Shown here in pieces: positions 1-8,400 of a stretch of DNA of 64,000 bases (positions are counted from its first letter, which is position 1; each line of letters opens with the position of its first letter). The translations under genes were made by a program, and so were the position numbers. The notes beneath the pieces were generated by a model. It worked only from the letters and a program-made list of their open reading frames with translations, did no database searches and was not told the origin of the DNA. This stretch comes from Dietzia sp032248695 (GTDB lineage Bacteria; Actinomycetota; Actinomycetes; Mycobacteriales; Mycobacteriaceae): contig NZ_JAVHXC010000006.1 of the NCBI RefSeq assembly GCF_032248695.1, positions 1 through 64,000 on the forward strand. The letters are read 5' to 3'.

Positions 1-67
1 GAGGACAAACCACCTGATGACTACCGGGGTGAACCGCCACCCTCCAGATCAGGAAGGCAACTCCGCC

Positions 68-96
68 AGCGTAGCAGGCCCGGGGTCCCGATCCAA
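68..96 (-). promoter_or_regulatory. Candidate rrn promoter P2
   Basis: On the minus strand, TTGGAT (96-91), a 17-nt spacer and TACGCT (73-68) are followed by GGCGGAGTTGCCTTC. The identical spacing and shared downstream AGTTGCCTTC suggest P1 and P2 arose by duplication, as in tandem rrn promoters of other Mycobacteriales. Confidence 0.55.
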
Positions 97-155
97 AACC
101 GGTCTCCCGCACCGCCTCGCGGCAGCGCCGCCCCTCTCTCGAAGGCAACTTCTCC

Positions 156-184
156 AAGTTAGTCGGTCCGCCTCGCCGTGTCAA
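156..184 (-). promoter_or_regulatory. Candidate rrn promoter P1
   Basis: On the minus strand, TTGACA (184-179), a 17-nt spacer and TAACTT (161-156) form a near-consensus housekeeping sigma promoter. The sequence after the -10 box contains AGTTGCCTTC, which recurs after P2. Position after murA supports an rRNA-operon role. Confidence 0.6.
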
Positions 185-392
185 ACCGGCTCGGCGCTCC
201 GACTTTCCGGAGCCACCGCCTGTTCCCGGGCCCCGGCCTCTCGGCTGGGGCCCGCTCCCTGGCGGCTCCGATAAAGCTACACGGACCGCGGGGAAACCCC
301 TAATCGCCTGGTCACGGGCCTTTTGGCGAATCCGAGCCGGCACGGGCGCCGAACTCTGCGCGTGCCCCGCGCGGCCGGCGGGGAGTCGCGGC

Positions 393-1676
393 TCAGCGGT
401 GGGTCGGGACCCGCTCGATCTCCCCGCCCAGGGATCGGACGTTGCCCACGAAGTCCGAGTAACCGCGGTCGATGTGGAAGATCTCGCAGACCTCGGTCAC
501 GTCGTCGGCGCACATCCCCGCGAGGACGAGTCCCGCGCCGGCGCGGATGTCGCTGGCCCATACGGTCGCCGAGTCCAGGCGCTCCCTGCCGACGATCTTC
601 GCGTGGTGACCGTCGGTCTCCGCGTCGACCCCCATACGCACCATCTCCTCGACGAAGCGGAAGCGGGCCTCGAAGAGGTTCTCGGTGACCACCGAGACGC
701 CCTCGGAGACCGAGGCGAGTGCGATCGCCATCGGTTGGAGGTCGGTCGGGAAACCGGGGAACGGCAGGGTCCGGATGTCCCGTGCCCGGGGTCGGGCCTC
801 CTGGCGCACGCGGATGTGGTCAGGCCCGGTCTCGACGTCGGCGCCGACGGCGCGGAGGTTCTCGAGCACCACGTGGATGAACATCGGATCGATTCCGGTG
901 ACGGTGACGTCGCCCCGGGTCATGACGGCGCCCATCGCCCACGTGGCGGCGACGATCCTGTCGCCGATCACCCGGTGGCTGACGGGGTGCAGTTCGTCGA
1001 CGCCCTCGATGGTGATGGTGCTGGTGCCCGCCCCGCTGATCCGGGCGCCCATCTCGTTGAGCAGGTCGCAGATGTCGACGATCTCCGGCTCGCGGGCGGC
1101 GTTCTTCAGGACCGAGGTGCCCTTCGCCAGTACCGCCGCGGTCACGAACGTCTCGGTGGCGCCGACGGACGGGAAGCTCAGTTGGTAGTCGGCGCCCCGG
1201 AGCTCCGTGGCCTCGGCGACCAGACGTCCGTGGTCCATCCGGGTACGCGCGCCCAGGCGGTTGAGCCCGTTCTGGTGCCAGTTCAGGGGCCGACTGCCGA
1301 TCGCGTCGCCACCCGGCATCGCGATGACCGCGCGGTGGTACCGGCCGACGAGGGGGCCCAGGATGCAGACCGACGCGCGGAGCCGCTGGGCCGCCTTGTC
1401 GTCGGCGACGTGGCCCAGCTCGGCGGGTGTGTCGATCACAACCGTGTCGCCGGAGATCTCGACCGCGCACCCCAGGTGCCGGAGCACATCGGCCATCGCC
1501 GGTACATCGGAGATCGTCGGGCAGTTGGTCAGGGTCGTCCGCCCCTCTGCCATCAGGGCGACCGCCATCAACTTGAGGACGCTGTTCTTGGCCCCCGCGA
1601 CCGAGATCTCTCCGGACAGACGGGTGCCGCCTCTGACGAGGAAACTCTCCTCGCGGGACGTGGGATTACCGCTCAC
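393..1676 (-). CDS. murA: UDP-N-acetylglucosamine 1-carboxyvinyltransferase MurA
   Basis: Cytoplasmic enzyme that transfers enolpyruvate from PEP to UDP-GlcNAc, the first committed step of peptidoglycan synthesis. At 427 aa it is the normal family length and contains the KNSVLKLMA substrate loop near residue 31 and a PGGDAIGSRP loop near 121-130. The catalytic-loop residue that is Cys115 in E. coli is Asp (residue 124). This Cys-to-Asp change is known from M. tuberculosis MurA and gives intrinsic fosfomycin insensitivity. The start is GTG at 1676, chosen because a TAGGGT -10 box ends 6 nt upstream. Divergent cobO and a downstream rRNA operon match mycobacterial gene order. Confidence 0.97.
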   Translation of the reverse strand: MSGNPTSREESFLVRGGTRLSGEISVAGAKNSVLKLMAVALMAEGRTTLTNCPTISDVPAMADVLRHLGCAVEISGDTVVIDTPAELGHVADDKAAQRLRASVCILGPLVGRYHRAVIAMPGGDAIGSRPLNWHQNGLNRLGARTRMDHGRLVAEATELRGADYQLSFPSVGATETFVTAAVLAKGTSVLKNAAREPEIVDICDLLNEMGARISGAGTSTITIEGVDELHPVSHRVIGDRIVAATWAMGAVMTRGDVTVTGIDPMFIHVVLENLRAVGADVETGPDHIRVRQEARPRARDIRTLPFPGFPTDLQPMAIALASVSEGVSVVTENLFEARFRFVEEMVRMGVDAETDGHHAKIVGRERLDSATVWASDIRAGAGLVLAGMCADDVTEVCEIFHIDRGYSDFVGNVRSLGGEIERVPTHR

Positions 1677-1682
1677 GGGTCC

Positions 1683-1688
1683 ACCCTA
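1683..1688 (-). promoter_or_regulatory. -10 box of murA (leaderless start)
   Basis: Minus-strand TAGGGT is followed by 6 nt (GGACCC) and the murA GTG. There is no Shine-Dalgarno sequence, so the transcript probably begins at the start codon. Confidence 0.5.
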
Positions 1689-1735
1689 GGCGAGAACGCG
1701 GGACGGTCCGGCGACCGCCGGTCCGTGCGGCCACG

Positions 1736-1741
1736 TAGGTT
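1736..1741 (+). promoter_or_regulatory. -10 box of cobO (leaderless start)
   Basis: TAGGTT is followed by 7 nt (GACTGCC) and ATG at 1749, with no ribosome-binding site between. Confidence 0.5.
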
Positions 1742-1748
1742 GACTGCC

Positions 1749-2321
1749 ATGGCTGTCCATCTGACCAAGATCTATACCCGCACCGGCGACGACGGCTCGA
1801 CGGGCCTGTCCGACTTCTCCCGGGTGAGCAAGAACGACCCGCGGCTCGTGGCGTACGCGGACTGCGACGAGGCCAACGCCGCGATTGGCGTGGCGCTCAC
1901 GGTCGGCGACCTCGACGAGCGCGTCGCGACCGTGTTGAGGACCGTGCAGAACGACCTCTTCGACGCGGGTGCGGACCTGGCGACCCCCCGGGTGGAGAAC
2001 CCCAAGTACCCGCCGCTGCGGATCGAGCAGTCCTACATCGACCGCCTCGAGGGCTGGATCGACGAGTTCAACGAGGAGCTCGCGGACCTCACGTCGTTCA
2101 TCCTCCCCGGTGGCACCCCGGGTGGGGCCTACCTCCACGTCGCACGCACCGTCGCCCGTCGGGCGGAGCGGTCGGCGTGGGCCGCGGTCGAGGCCCACCC
2201 CGAGACGACGTCGGTCCTGCCGGCGAAGTACCTCAACCGACTGTCGGACCTGCTGTTCGTGCTGGGGCGGGTCGCCAACCCGGACGGCGACGTCCTGTGG
2301 GTTCCCGGCGGCGAGCGCTGA
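1749..2321 (+). CDS. Cob(I)alamin adenosyltransferase, PduO type
   Basis: Adenosylates cob(I)alamin with ATP to make coenzyme B12. The 190-aa protein has the PduO/MMAB signature: an N-terminal KIYTRTGDDGSTGL motif (residues 7-20, ATP binding), then the helical-bundle region with FILPGGT and RRAERS. It is divergent from murA, as Rv1314c is from murA (Rv1315) in M. tuberculosis. The start ATG at 1749 matches the family N-terminus and has a -10 box 7 nt upstream. A much longer in-frame reading upstream lies antisense to murA and is not credible. It ends convergently with the LuxR-type regulator only 15 bp away. Confidence 0.93.
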   Translation: MAVHLTKIYTRTGDDGSTGLSDFSRVSKNDPRLVAYADCDEANAAIGVALTVGDLDERVATVLRTVQNDLFDAGADLATPRVENPKYPPLRIEQSYIDRLEGWIDEFNEELADLTSFILPGGTPGGAYLHVARTVARRAERSAWAAVEAHPETTSVLPAKYLNRLSDLLFVLGRVANPDGDVLWVPGGER

Positions 2322-2336
2322 CGGAGGCCGCGCGGC

Positions 2337-3221
2337 TCAGGGCAGAGCGCCCATGCGCCGCGCGGCGTTGACCGCCTCGAAGCGGGTGTGCGCGTCGAGC
2401 TTGCGCATCACCGAACGCAGGTAGCTCTTGACGGTCTCGGCACCGATGCCCATGTCGGCGGCCGTCTCGATGTTCGTCTTGCCCTGGGCGACGCACGCCA
2501 GCACGTCGAGCTCGCGGCGGGACAGCCGCGCGGTCGGCATCTCGGGCGGCGGCGAGACCATCTCGGCACAGATGCGTTCGAGCTCGGCGCGCACGTCCGG
2601 GTCCTCGGTGCGGGAGGCGAGCATCCGCAGGCGGGCGTGGGTCTCACGCATCCGCTCGTTGGACAGCACGTCGTCCCAGCGGCCCTCACCGGAACCCGGG
2701 CCGACCGGGGCCGCGCCCCGTGCCGCCAGCGCGTCGTTGACGGCGATCTCCTGCTCGAGGGCGCGCGCCGTGGCGGCCATCTGGTTGAGGACCTTCTCGC
2801 CGAACCGCACCGAGGAGTGCACGCCGGCGTAGATGACGGCGCGGACGTCCTTGCCCACCACCACCGGGATGGCGGCCATCGACCGCAGCCCCTCGGACAG
2901 CACCGGCAGGTCGTACTCGTGGGTGATGACGCCCGCGCGCGGGTAGTCGGCCACGCCGACCGGCTTGCCGGTGGCCATGACCTTCCCGCCCACGCCGGCG
3001 CCGTAGTGGACCTTGAGGTCCTTCATCGCCGAGGTGCGCATCCCGAGCGATTCGGACAGCACGAGCGTGTGTCCCTCGCCGACCACTCCCCCGATCGTCA
3101 CGGGGATGCCCGTCGCCTCGCGCAGGGCCGCGATGGCGCTGCGAACCGAGGCGAGGTCACGCTTGCGCCGCTGGGCATCGCCCGCCGCGCTCGAGCCGCG
3201 GCCCGTATTCTCCTCGTCCAC
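2337..3221 (-). CDS. GAF-LuxR transcriptional regulator, RamA-like
   Basis: Predicted DNA-binding regulator of 294 aa. Residues about 20-165 resemble a GAF sensor domain (GAGVGGKVMATGKPV, then a conserved LRSMAAIPVVVG segment). Residues about 225-290 are a LuxR-type helix-turn-helix (LSRRELDVLACVAQGKTN, then ETVKSYLRSVMRKL). This order and size match Corynebacterium RamA, the regulator of acetate and central carbon genes. Function here is inferred from that likeness. The start is GTG at 3221, preceded by GGGAGGAG 6 nt upstream. A -10-like TATAGT lies about 90 bp upstream (3313-3308). Confidence 0.8.
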   Translation of the reverse strand: MDEENTGRGSSAAGDAQRRKRDLASVRSAIAALREATGIPVTIGGVVGEGHTLVLSESLGMRTSAMKDLKVHYGAGVGGKVMATGKPVGVADYPRAGVITHEYDLPVLSEGLRSMAAIPVVVGKDVRAVIYAGVHSSVRFGEKVLNQMAATARALEQEIAVNDALAARGAAPVGPGSGEGRWDDVLSNERMRETHARLRMLASRTEDPDVRAELERICAEMVSPPPEMPTARLSRRELDVLACVAQGKTNIETAADMGIGAETVKSYLRSVMRKLDAHTRFEAVNAARRMGALP

Positions 3222-3307
3222 GAGGTCTCCTCCCTCGTTCGGTGCAGCACCCCCACCGCGGGCGGTGGGGCCCCCTGTCGGTGCGACACTTCGCCGTCGT
3301 CAGCGCC

Positions 3308-3313
3308 ACTATA
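3308..3313 (-). promoter_or_regulatory. Candidate -10 box of the RamA-like gene
   Basis: Minus-strand TATAGT, 86 bp before the GTG start, leaves a 5' leader. The leader contains an inverted repeat, CCCCACCG with CGGTGGGG, near 3250-3271. No convincing -35 box was found. Confidence 0.35.
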
Positions 3314-3404
3314 CGCACGTGGACGGGGTGATGCCGAACAGCAACATGAGACGACCGTCAGGTTGACGGGGGTAGTGCGCCAGGCGTTCCCACCCGGAAG
3401 ACAC

Positions 3405-4550
3405 TCAGGGGGTGAATGCTGGATCGAATGCCTCGGGATCCTCGGGATCGGCGAGCATCGCCGCGGTCCCGGTGAGGGGTGCCGCGCGCTGTTCGTCGTA
3501 GATCCACTCCTCCACGTCGCTGGAGTCCGGGTCACCGATCAGGTACGGGTGCAGGCCGAGGTCGGCGGTCGCGTCGACGGGTTCCCCGGGGGCCAGAACG
3601 GCCTCGTCGAGGAAGCGCGTCACCTCGTCGTCGTCCATCCCCACGCCGATCACCACCAGGCCGTCGGGGCCGGATCCGCCGGCGCGCAGTTCCAACCTGC
3701 GGCCCACCAGGGCCACCTCGTACCGGCGCGGACCGTCGGCGGTGGCCAGGGTCAGCGTGCCCTTGGCGCGGTAGGCGCCGGTGGGCGGCGCGGAGACCGC
3801 GGCGAGGAACCGCCGCGGGTGGAGGTGACCCTCGGGCGCGACGGTCACGGCCGTGTAGCCGTCGTGCAGGTGGGGATGCGCGGCGTGGTCGTCGTGCAGG
3901 TGGGGATGCGCGGCGTGGTCGTCGCCGTGGTCGCCGTGGTCACCGTGGGGCGCGTGCCCGGGACCCGGCGCGTCCGGCGCCATGCCGAGGAGCAGGCCGG
4001 CGGGGACGGCGGCGCGGACGGCGGGCATCACCGCCACGCGGGGGGCGTGGGTGCGGATCGTCGCGCGGAGCTCGCCGAACCGCTCGCGGGTGACGAGGTC
4101 GCATTTGTTGACGACGACGAGGTCGGCCTCCGCCAGGTGCGCCGCCAGTCGCGGGTGGCGCGCCATGGCGTCGTCGAGGCCCTCGGCGTCCACGACCTGG
4201 ACCATCCCGGCGTGCCGCACCACGTCACGCGGCACGTCGTGGACCATCCGCGACAGCACCGACGGCTCGGCGAGTCCGCTGGCCTCGATCACGGCCAGGT
4301 CCAGTCCCATGGCGGGGTCGGCCAGCCGGCCCAGTGTCCCGGCGAGTTCGCTGGCGTCGACCTCGCAGCACACGCAGCCGTTGGCCAGGGAGACCATCGA
4401 GTCGACGCGTCCGGCCACGGCGGTCGCGTCCACGTCGATCTCGCCGAAGTCGTTGACGATGGCGGCGATCCGCAGGCCGGGCGCACCCGAGAGCAGGTGG
4501 TTGAGCAGCGTCGTCTTGCCCGCGCCGAGATAGCCGGTGAGCACGAGCAC
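3405..4550 (-). CDS. CobW/G3E-family metallochaperone GTPase with His-rich segment
   Basis: G3E P-loop GTPase of the CobW/ZNG group, which deliver or insert metal (often zinc or cobalt) using GTP. Visible motifs, counting from the GTG at 4550: Walker A GYLGAGKT (residues 6-13), the CVCC metal motif (C59, C61, C62), EASGLAEP and NKCD. The CobW C-terminal domain follows (HLHPRRFLAAV onward). Between the two domains is a histidine-rich stretch with HGDHGDHGDD and two copies of DDHAAHPHLH-like sequence. The start is uncertain: the frame stays open back to the echA stop (4634), so translation could be coupled to echA from a non-canonical upstream codon. GTG 4550 fits the family N-terminus. No metal-responsive operator was recognised. 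Confidence 0.88.
   Translation of the reverse strand: MLVLTGYLGAGKTTLLNHLLSGAPGLRIAAIVNDFGEIDVDATAVAGRVDSMVSLANGCVCCEVDASELAGTLGRLADPAMGLDLAVIEASGLAEPSVLSRMVHDVPRDVVRHAGMVQVVDAEGLDDAMARHPRLAAHLAEADLVVVNKCDLVTRERFGELRATIRTHAPRVAVMPAVRAAVPAGLLLGMAPDAPGPGHAPHGDHGDHGDDHAAHPHLHDDHAAHPHLHDGYTAVTVAPEGHLHPRRFLAAVSAPPTGAYRAKGTLTLATADGPRRYEVALVGRRLELRAGGSGPDGLVVIGVGMDDDEVTRFLDEAVLAPGEPVDATADLGLHPYLIGDPDSSDVEEWIYDEQRAAPLTGTAAMLADPEDPEAFDPAFTP
3861..3920. repeat. Perfect 30-bp tandem duplication inside the CobW gene
   Basis: Positions 3861-3890 and 3891-3920 are identical. The unit is 10 codons, so the reading frame is kept and a metal-binding-type His segment is doubled. Confidence 0.95.
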
Positions 4551-4633
4551 CGGCAGGGGCTCGCCGGGGGCGCGGCGGGTGTCCGTACCCGCGTCCGCGC
4601 CCCCGGCGAGGTGTCCGTGCGCGAGGCGGTCGC

Positions 4634-5419
4634 TCAGCGCTTCCACTCGGGCTTCCGCTTCTCCGCGAACGCGGACATGCCCTCGGTCTGGTCCTCGGTG
4701 GCGAACAGCGCGTAGAAGGCGTTCTGCTCGGCGAGCAGGCCCTCCTCGAGCGTGGTCTCGAAGGAGCGGTTGACGGCCTGCTTCGCGGCGATCGCGGTGG
4801 TCTTGCTCATGGAGGCGATCTTCTCCGCCACCTTGCGCGTCTCGTCCAGCAGGTCGGCGGCGGGGACCACGCGGGCGACCAGGCCGGAGCGCTCGGCCTC
4901 CTCGGCGTCCATCTGGCGGCCGGTCAGGCACAGGTCCATGGCCTTGGACTTGCCGACGGCGCGGGTGAGGCGCTGCGAGCCGCCCATGCCCGGGATCACG
5001 CCGAGGGTGATCTCCGGCTGGCCGAACTTGGCGTTGTCACCGGCGATGATCATGTCGCACATCATGGCCAGTTCGCAGCCGCCGCCGAGCGCGAAGCCGG
5101 ACACCGCGGCGATGATCGGGGTGCGCGCGCCGGTGAGGCGCTTCCAGTCACCGAAGTAGCGCTCGAGGTAGATGCCCGGGTAGCTCTTGTCCTTCATCTC
5201 CTTGATGTCGGCACCGGCGGCGAAGGCCTTCTCCGAGCCCGTGATGATGATGCAGCCGACGCCGGGGTCAGAGTCCAGGCCCTCGACGGCCTCGACGACC
5301 TCCTTCTCCATGGCGCTGGACAGGGCGTTGAGCGCCTTGGGTCGGTTGAGCGTGATGGTGGCGACCCGGTCGGTCTGCTCGACCAGGATGTTCTCGAACT
5401 GCTTCTCCGTCACGGACAT
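4634..5419 (-). CDS. Enoyl-CoA hydratase, EchA8-like
   Basis: Crotonase-fold enzyme that hydrates trans-2-enoyl-CoA in fatty-acid beta-oxidation. The 261-aa product has the oxyanion-hole segment AFAAGADIKEM, GFALGGGCELAMMCD with the first catalytic Glu, and PEITLGVIPGMGGSQRL with the second. It closely resembles short-chain EchA8 of mycobacteria. I chose ATG 5419 because GGAG lies 8 nt upstream; the frame could extend four codons to a GTG. The CobW-like gene follows on the same strand and may be co-transcribed. Confidence 0.93.
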   Translation of the reverse strand: MSVTEKQFENILVEQTDRVATITLNRPKALNALSSAMEKEVVEAVEGLDSDPGVGCIIITGSEKAFAAGADIKEMKDKSYPGIYLERYFGDWKRLTGARTPIIAAVSGFALGGGCELAMMCDMIIAGDNAKFGQPEITLGVIPGMGGSQRLTRAVGKSKAMDLCLTGRQMDAEEAERSGLVARVVPAADLLDETRKVAEKIASMSKTTAIAAKQAVNRSFETTLEEGLLAEQNAFYALFATEDQTEGMSAFAEKRKPEWKR

Positions 5420-5493
5420 GCGCGTCTCCACTCTGTGTCTGACTACGAATAGTTGGAAGTCCTTGTAAAAACTCCGGGTCCGATGCTAGCCGG

Positions 5494-8400
5494 TCAGCGC
5501 GCGAGCGGCCCGCCGTTCCACAGCCCCGACCGTACGGCCTCCCCGTGGTCGACGGTCGCCGCCCGCGCCCCGGGCACGAGCGGGGTGTACCGCACGAGCG
5601 ATCCCCAGTCCCGGTCCCAGTCGTGCTCGAGGTAGGTGGGCACGGTCTCGCCCTCGAGCAGCAGCTCGATGAAGCCGAGCGGCCCGCCGCCGTCCCACGA
5701 CTGCCAGGTGTTGGTGGAGCTCACGGCGAGGCCGCGGTCGGGAAGGACGCGGTATTCGGGCAGCTCGTGGATGCCGGCGTACTCGTCGAACGGCCGCATG
5801 CACGGCACGTGGAAGGCCACGGCCCAGTCGGGGAGCACGGGCCGGGAGTCGCCGACCAGCTCCTGCATCGTCACGAGCTCCGGCATGCGCGGCGGGGTGA
5901 ACGCGATCCACCGCGACGGGTCCGGATCGAGGTCGCGCACGACCAGCCGGACGGCGGTGGCGTCCTCGGGCAGCGTGTCCATGGGCACGCGCAGGTTGCG
6001 CCACGCGGGCGCCGGCCCGATGTCGAGGGGCAGGACGGAACCCACGGCGTCGGTGCCGCCGCCCGTCGCGTACTCGACCCGCAGGGCGTCGGGGGCGAAG
6101 GACCCGGCCACGGCGATGGTGATGAGCGGGTTCTCCGCCGACCTGGCGGGCAGCGGGTACCAGTCGGTGGTGGTCTCGGCGTTGAACTGCGCGCCGCTCT
6201 GGTGGCTGCCGAGGACGGGCACGCGGGCGGGGTCGAGGCCGAACGGCAGGACGGCGTGGCTGCCGTTGATGCCCGCCCCGATGCGGACGCCGCCCTCGGT
6301 GCCGGCGGTGGTCGACGTGGTGTCGGAGCCCTCGCCGGTGCCCGGGGTGTCGGTGTCGACGTCCTGGGTGGCCGTGAGGTCGGCGGGGATGCCGTCGGGG
6401 TCGAACCGGACCGGCTCGCCGCCGGCCTCGAGTTGGTCGCGGGGCTCGCCGAGGGGAGCGAGCAGCCCGGCGTTGGCGTCGGGCTCGGCCAGGACGGCGT
6501 CGGCGATGCCGCACGGCTCGCCGGACAGGGCGCGCAGGTTCTGCAGGCCAACCGAGTAGGCGGGGTACTGGTTGCGCACGGCCGCGGCCATGGAGGCGAC
6601 GATGACGACGACGACGAGGGCCGCCGCGAGCCCCAGGGGCGCCTGCGTGGCCTCACTCGCGAGCCGACGCACGGACCCCTGGACCCGGCCCGGCCGCTCC
6701 GGCCCGGTGGGGGTGACGAACGGCTCGCGGTAGTGCAGGAACAGTGCCGCGAGCAGCGCCAGCAGCATGAGACCGACGAACACCGAGGACAGGGTGATCC
6801 CGGCGACGGACGGCTGCGCACCTCCCCACGGGATGCCGTAGATGGAGATGTACCACCACCCGTTGGTGGAGGTGAAGCTCAGCGCAAGGACGAAGAACAC
6901 GGCGGCCAGGAAGAGCATGCGGTTGCGCAGCGATCGGGTCGCGGTGGGCAGCACCGCCATGGTCACGAGGGCGGCGAGCGCCGCCCCGATGGTGGCGAAC
7001 GCCCCGAAGTGGTGGGTCCACTTGGTGGGGTTGAGGGCCATGAACGCGATCGAGATGGCCGCCAGTCCCACGATCCGGCGGGCGGGTCCCACGGACACCC
7101 CGGGGATCCGGCCCTTGCGGAAGAGGATCGCGGCGCAGGTGATGAGCGACAGGAACATGGCCAGGACCCCGAACCGTCGGGCGAGGGACCCGTCCGGCGT
7201 CGGGTTCATGAGCCACTCGTAGCGCCACACCTCCTCGAACCAGCGGCCGGTCGGCCCCACGTCGCCGAGCAGGGCCGAGGACTGCAGGGTCGTGACCAGG
7301 GGCTGGTCCAGGAAGATGAGGTGGAGCACGCCCAGGCCCGCCGCCAGCAGCGGCGCGACGGTCGCGATCCACCCGTCGCGCCGGGCCCGGCGGATGACCA
7401 GCAGGAGCAGCGGCCGCGACGCGGCGATGATCACCGCGATACAGAAGGTGCCCGTCGGCGCCGCGGAGAGGGTGAGGCCGCCGATGATGAAACCGGTCGC
7501 GGCGGGCAGCAGCCGGCCGGTGGCGACGGCGCGTTCGAGTGAGACCCACGTGGCGAGGACGCCGAAGGCGATGATCGGCTCGGGACGCAGGCCGTTGTTG
7601 TAGGTCAGCCAGAAGGCGAGGAAGACGGCGGCCGTGCTCCAGCGGACGGCCGCCGCGCGGCGGGCGGCGATGCCCAGCCGCGGGATGACCTCCCGCGAGA
7701 GCAGGATCCACGAGCCGATGCCCAGCAGCAGCGCGGGGAGCCGGAGCCAGACGCTGCCCAGGTACGCCGCGCTCATCGCGGTGTAGAGGTAGTACGGCAT
7801 CCCGAACGGCGCGTACGGGGCGCCGTAGTAGCGGAACACCTCGGGCATGTAGCCGCTGGAGACCGCGGCGCGCGCCTCGGTGAGGATGTAGCCGTCGTCG
7901 GCGGTGTTGGCACCGATGACGTGCCACACCAGCAGGGTGCCCACGACGAGCAGGTCCAGCGGCCGGGGCCTCCACCACCCCCGCGGGAGGATCCGGCGTG
8001 CCCGTCGTCCGTCCCGGAGGTCGAGCCGGTGCAGGGCGACGAGCGCGACGATGATGGCGAGCACGCCGAGGGCGATCGCGACCTGCTTGAGGGCGGTCGC
8101 CTGCGTGGTGTACCGCGAGTCGACCGTGATGTCGACCGACATGCCCTCGGGGGCCGCGCCCTCGAGGTCAGTGAAGACGCCCACCACCTGGGGCCGGAGA
8201 TCGGCGTCGATGCGCCCGCCGACGCCCTGCCCGTCGATCGCCAGGCCCGTGAACTCGGCCCCGATCGACCCGGAGTCCGCCGTCACGCGGATCGTCGAGC
8301 AGCCACCGGGCGCGGCGACCGCCTCTGTGGGCGCGGACGCCACGAGGACGTTGCGGCTGCGCACCTCGACGTTCGGCCCCGCCACGGACACCATGAGTCC

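Larger units (their letters stand above)
1..392 (-). promoter_or_regulatory. Promoter/leader region of an rRNA operon lying off the left edge
   Basis: No credible protein gene lies here; the open frames have no family resemblance. The region sits directly downstream of murA on the minus strand. In mycobacteria murA is followed by the rRNA operon, so I infer that rrs starts beyond position 1. Two promoter-like blocks (P1 at 156-184 and P2 at 68-96, listed separately) read out of the window and are followed by the same GTTGCCTTC stretch. A GC-rich inverted repeat (228-238 with 243-253, loop TCTC) lies upstream of P1 and may end murA transcription. The 16S gene itself is not in the window. Confidence 0.6.

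Noticed and set aside
17..274. 85-aa open frame at the left edge
   Set aside because: It lies inside the rrn promoter region on the opposite strand and has no family likeness.
2388..4715. 775-aa plus-strand open frame opposite the regulator and CobW genes
   Set aside because: Antisense shadow of two well-supported genes; composition typical of GC-rich reverse frames.
4551..4931. Extension of the CobW gene upstream to a 508-aa protein
   Set aside because: The extra part is antisense-like, out of frame within echA and low-complexity; at most the 84 bp after the echA stop could be coding.
5486..6514. Second minus-strand frame overlapping the emb C-terminus, suggesting a frameshift
   Set aside because: The emb frame continues to its own natural stop with a normal C-terminal domain; the other frame is Arg/Pro-rich noise.
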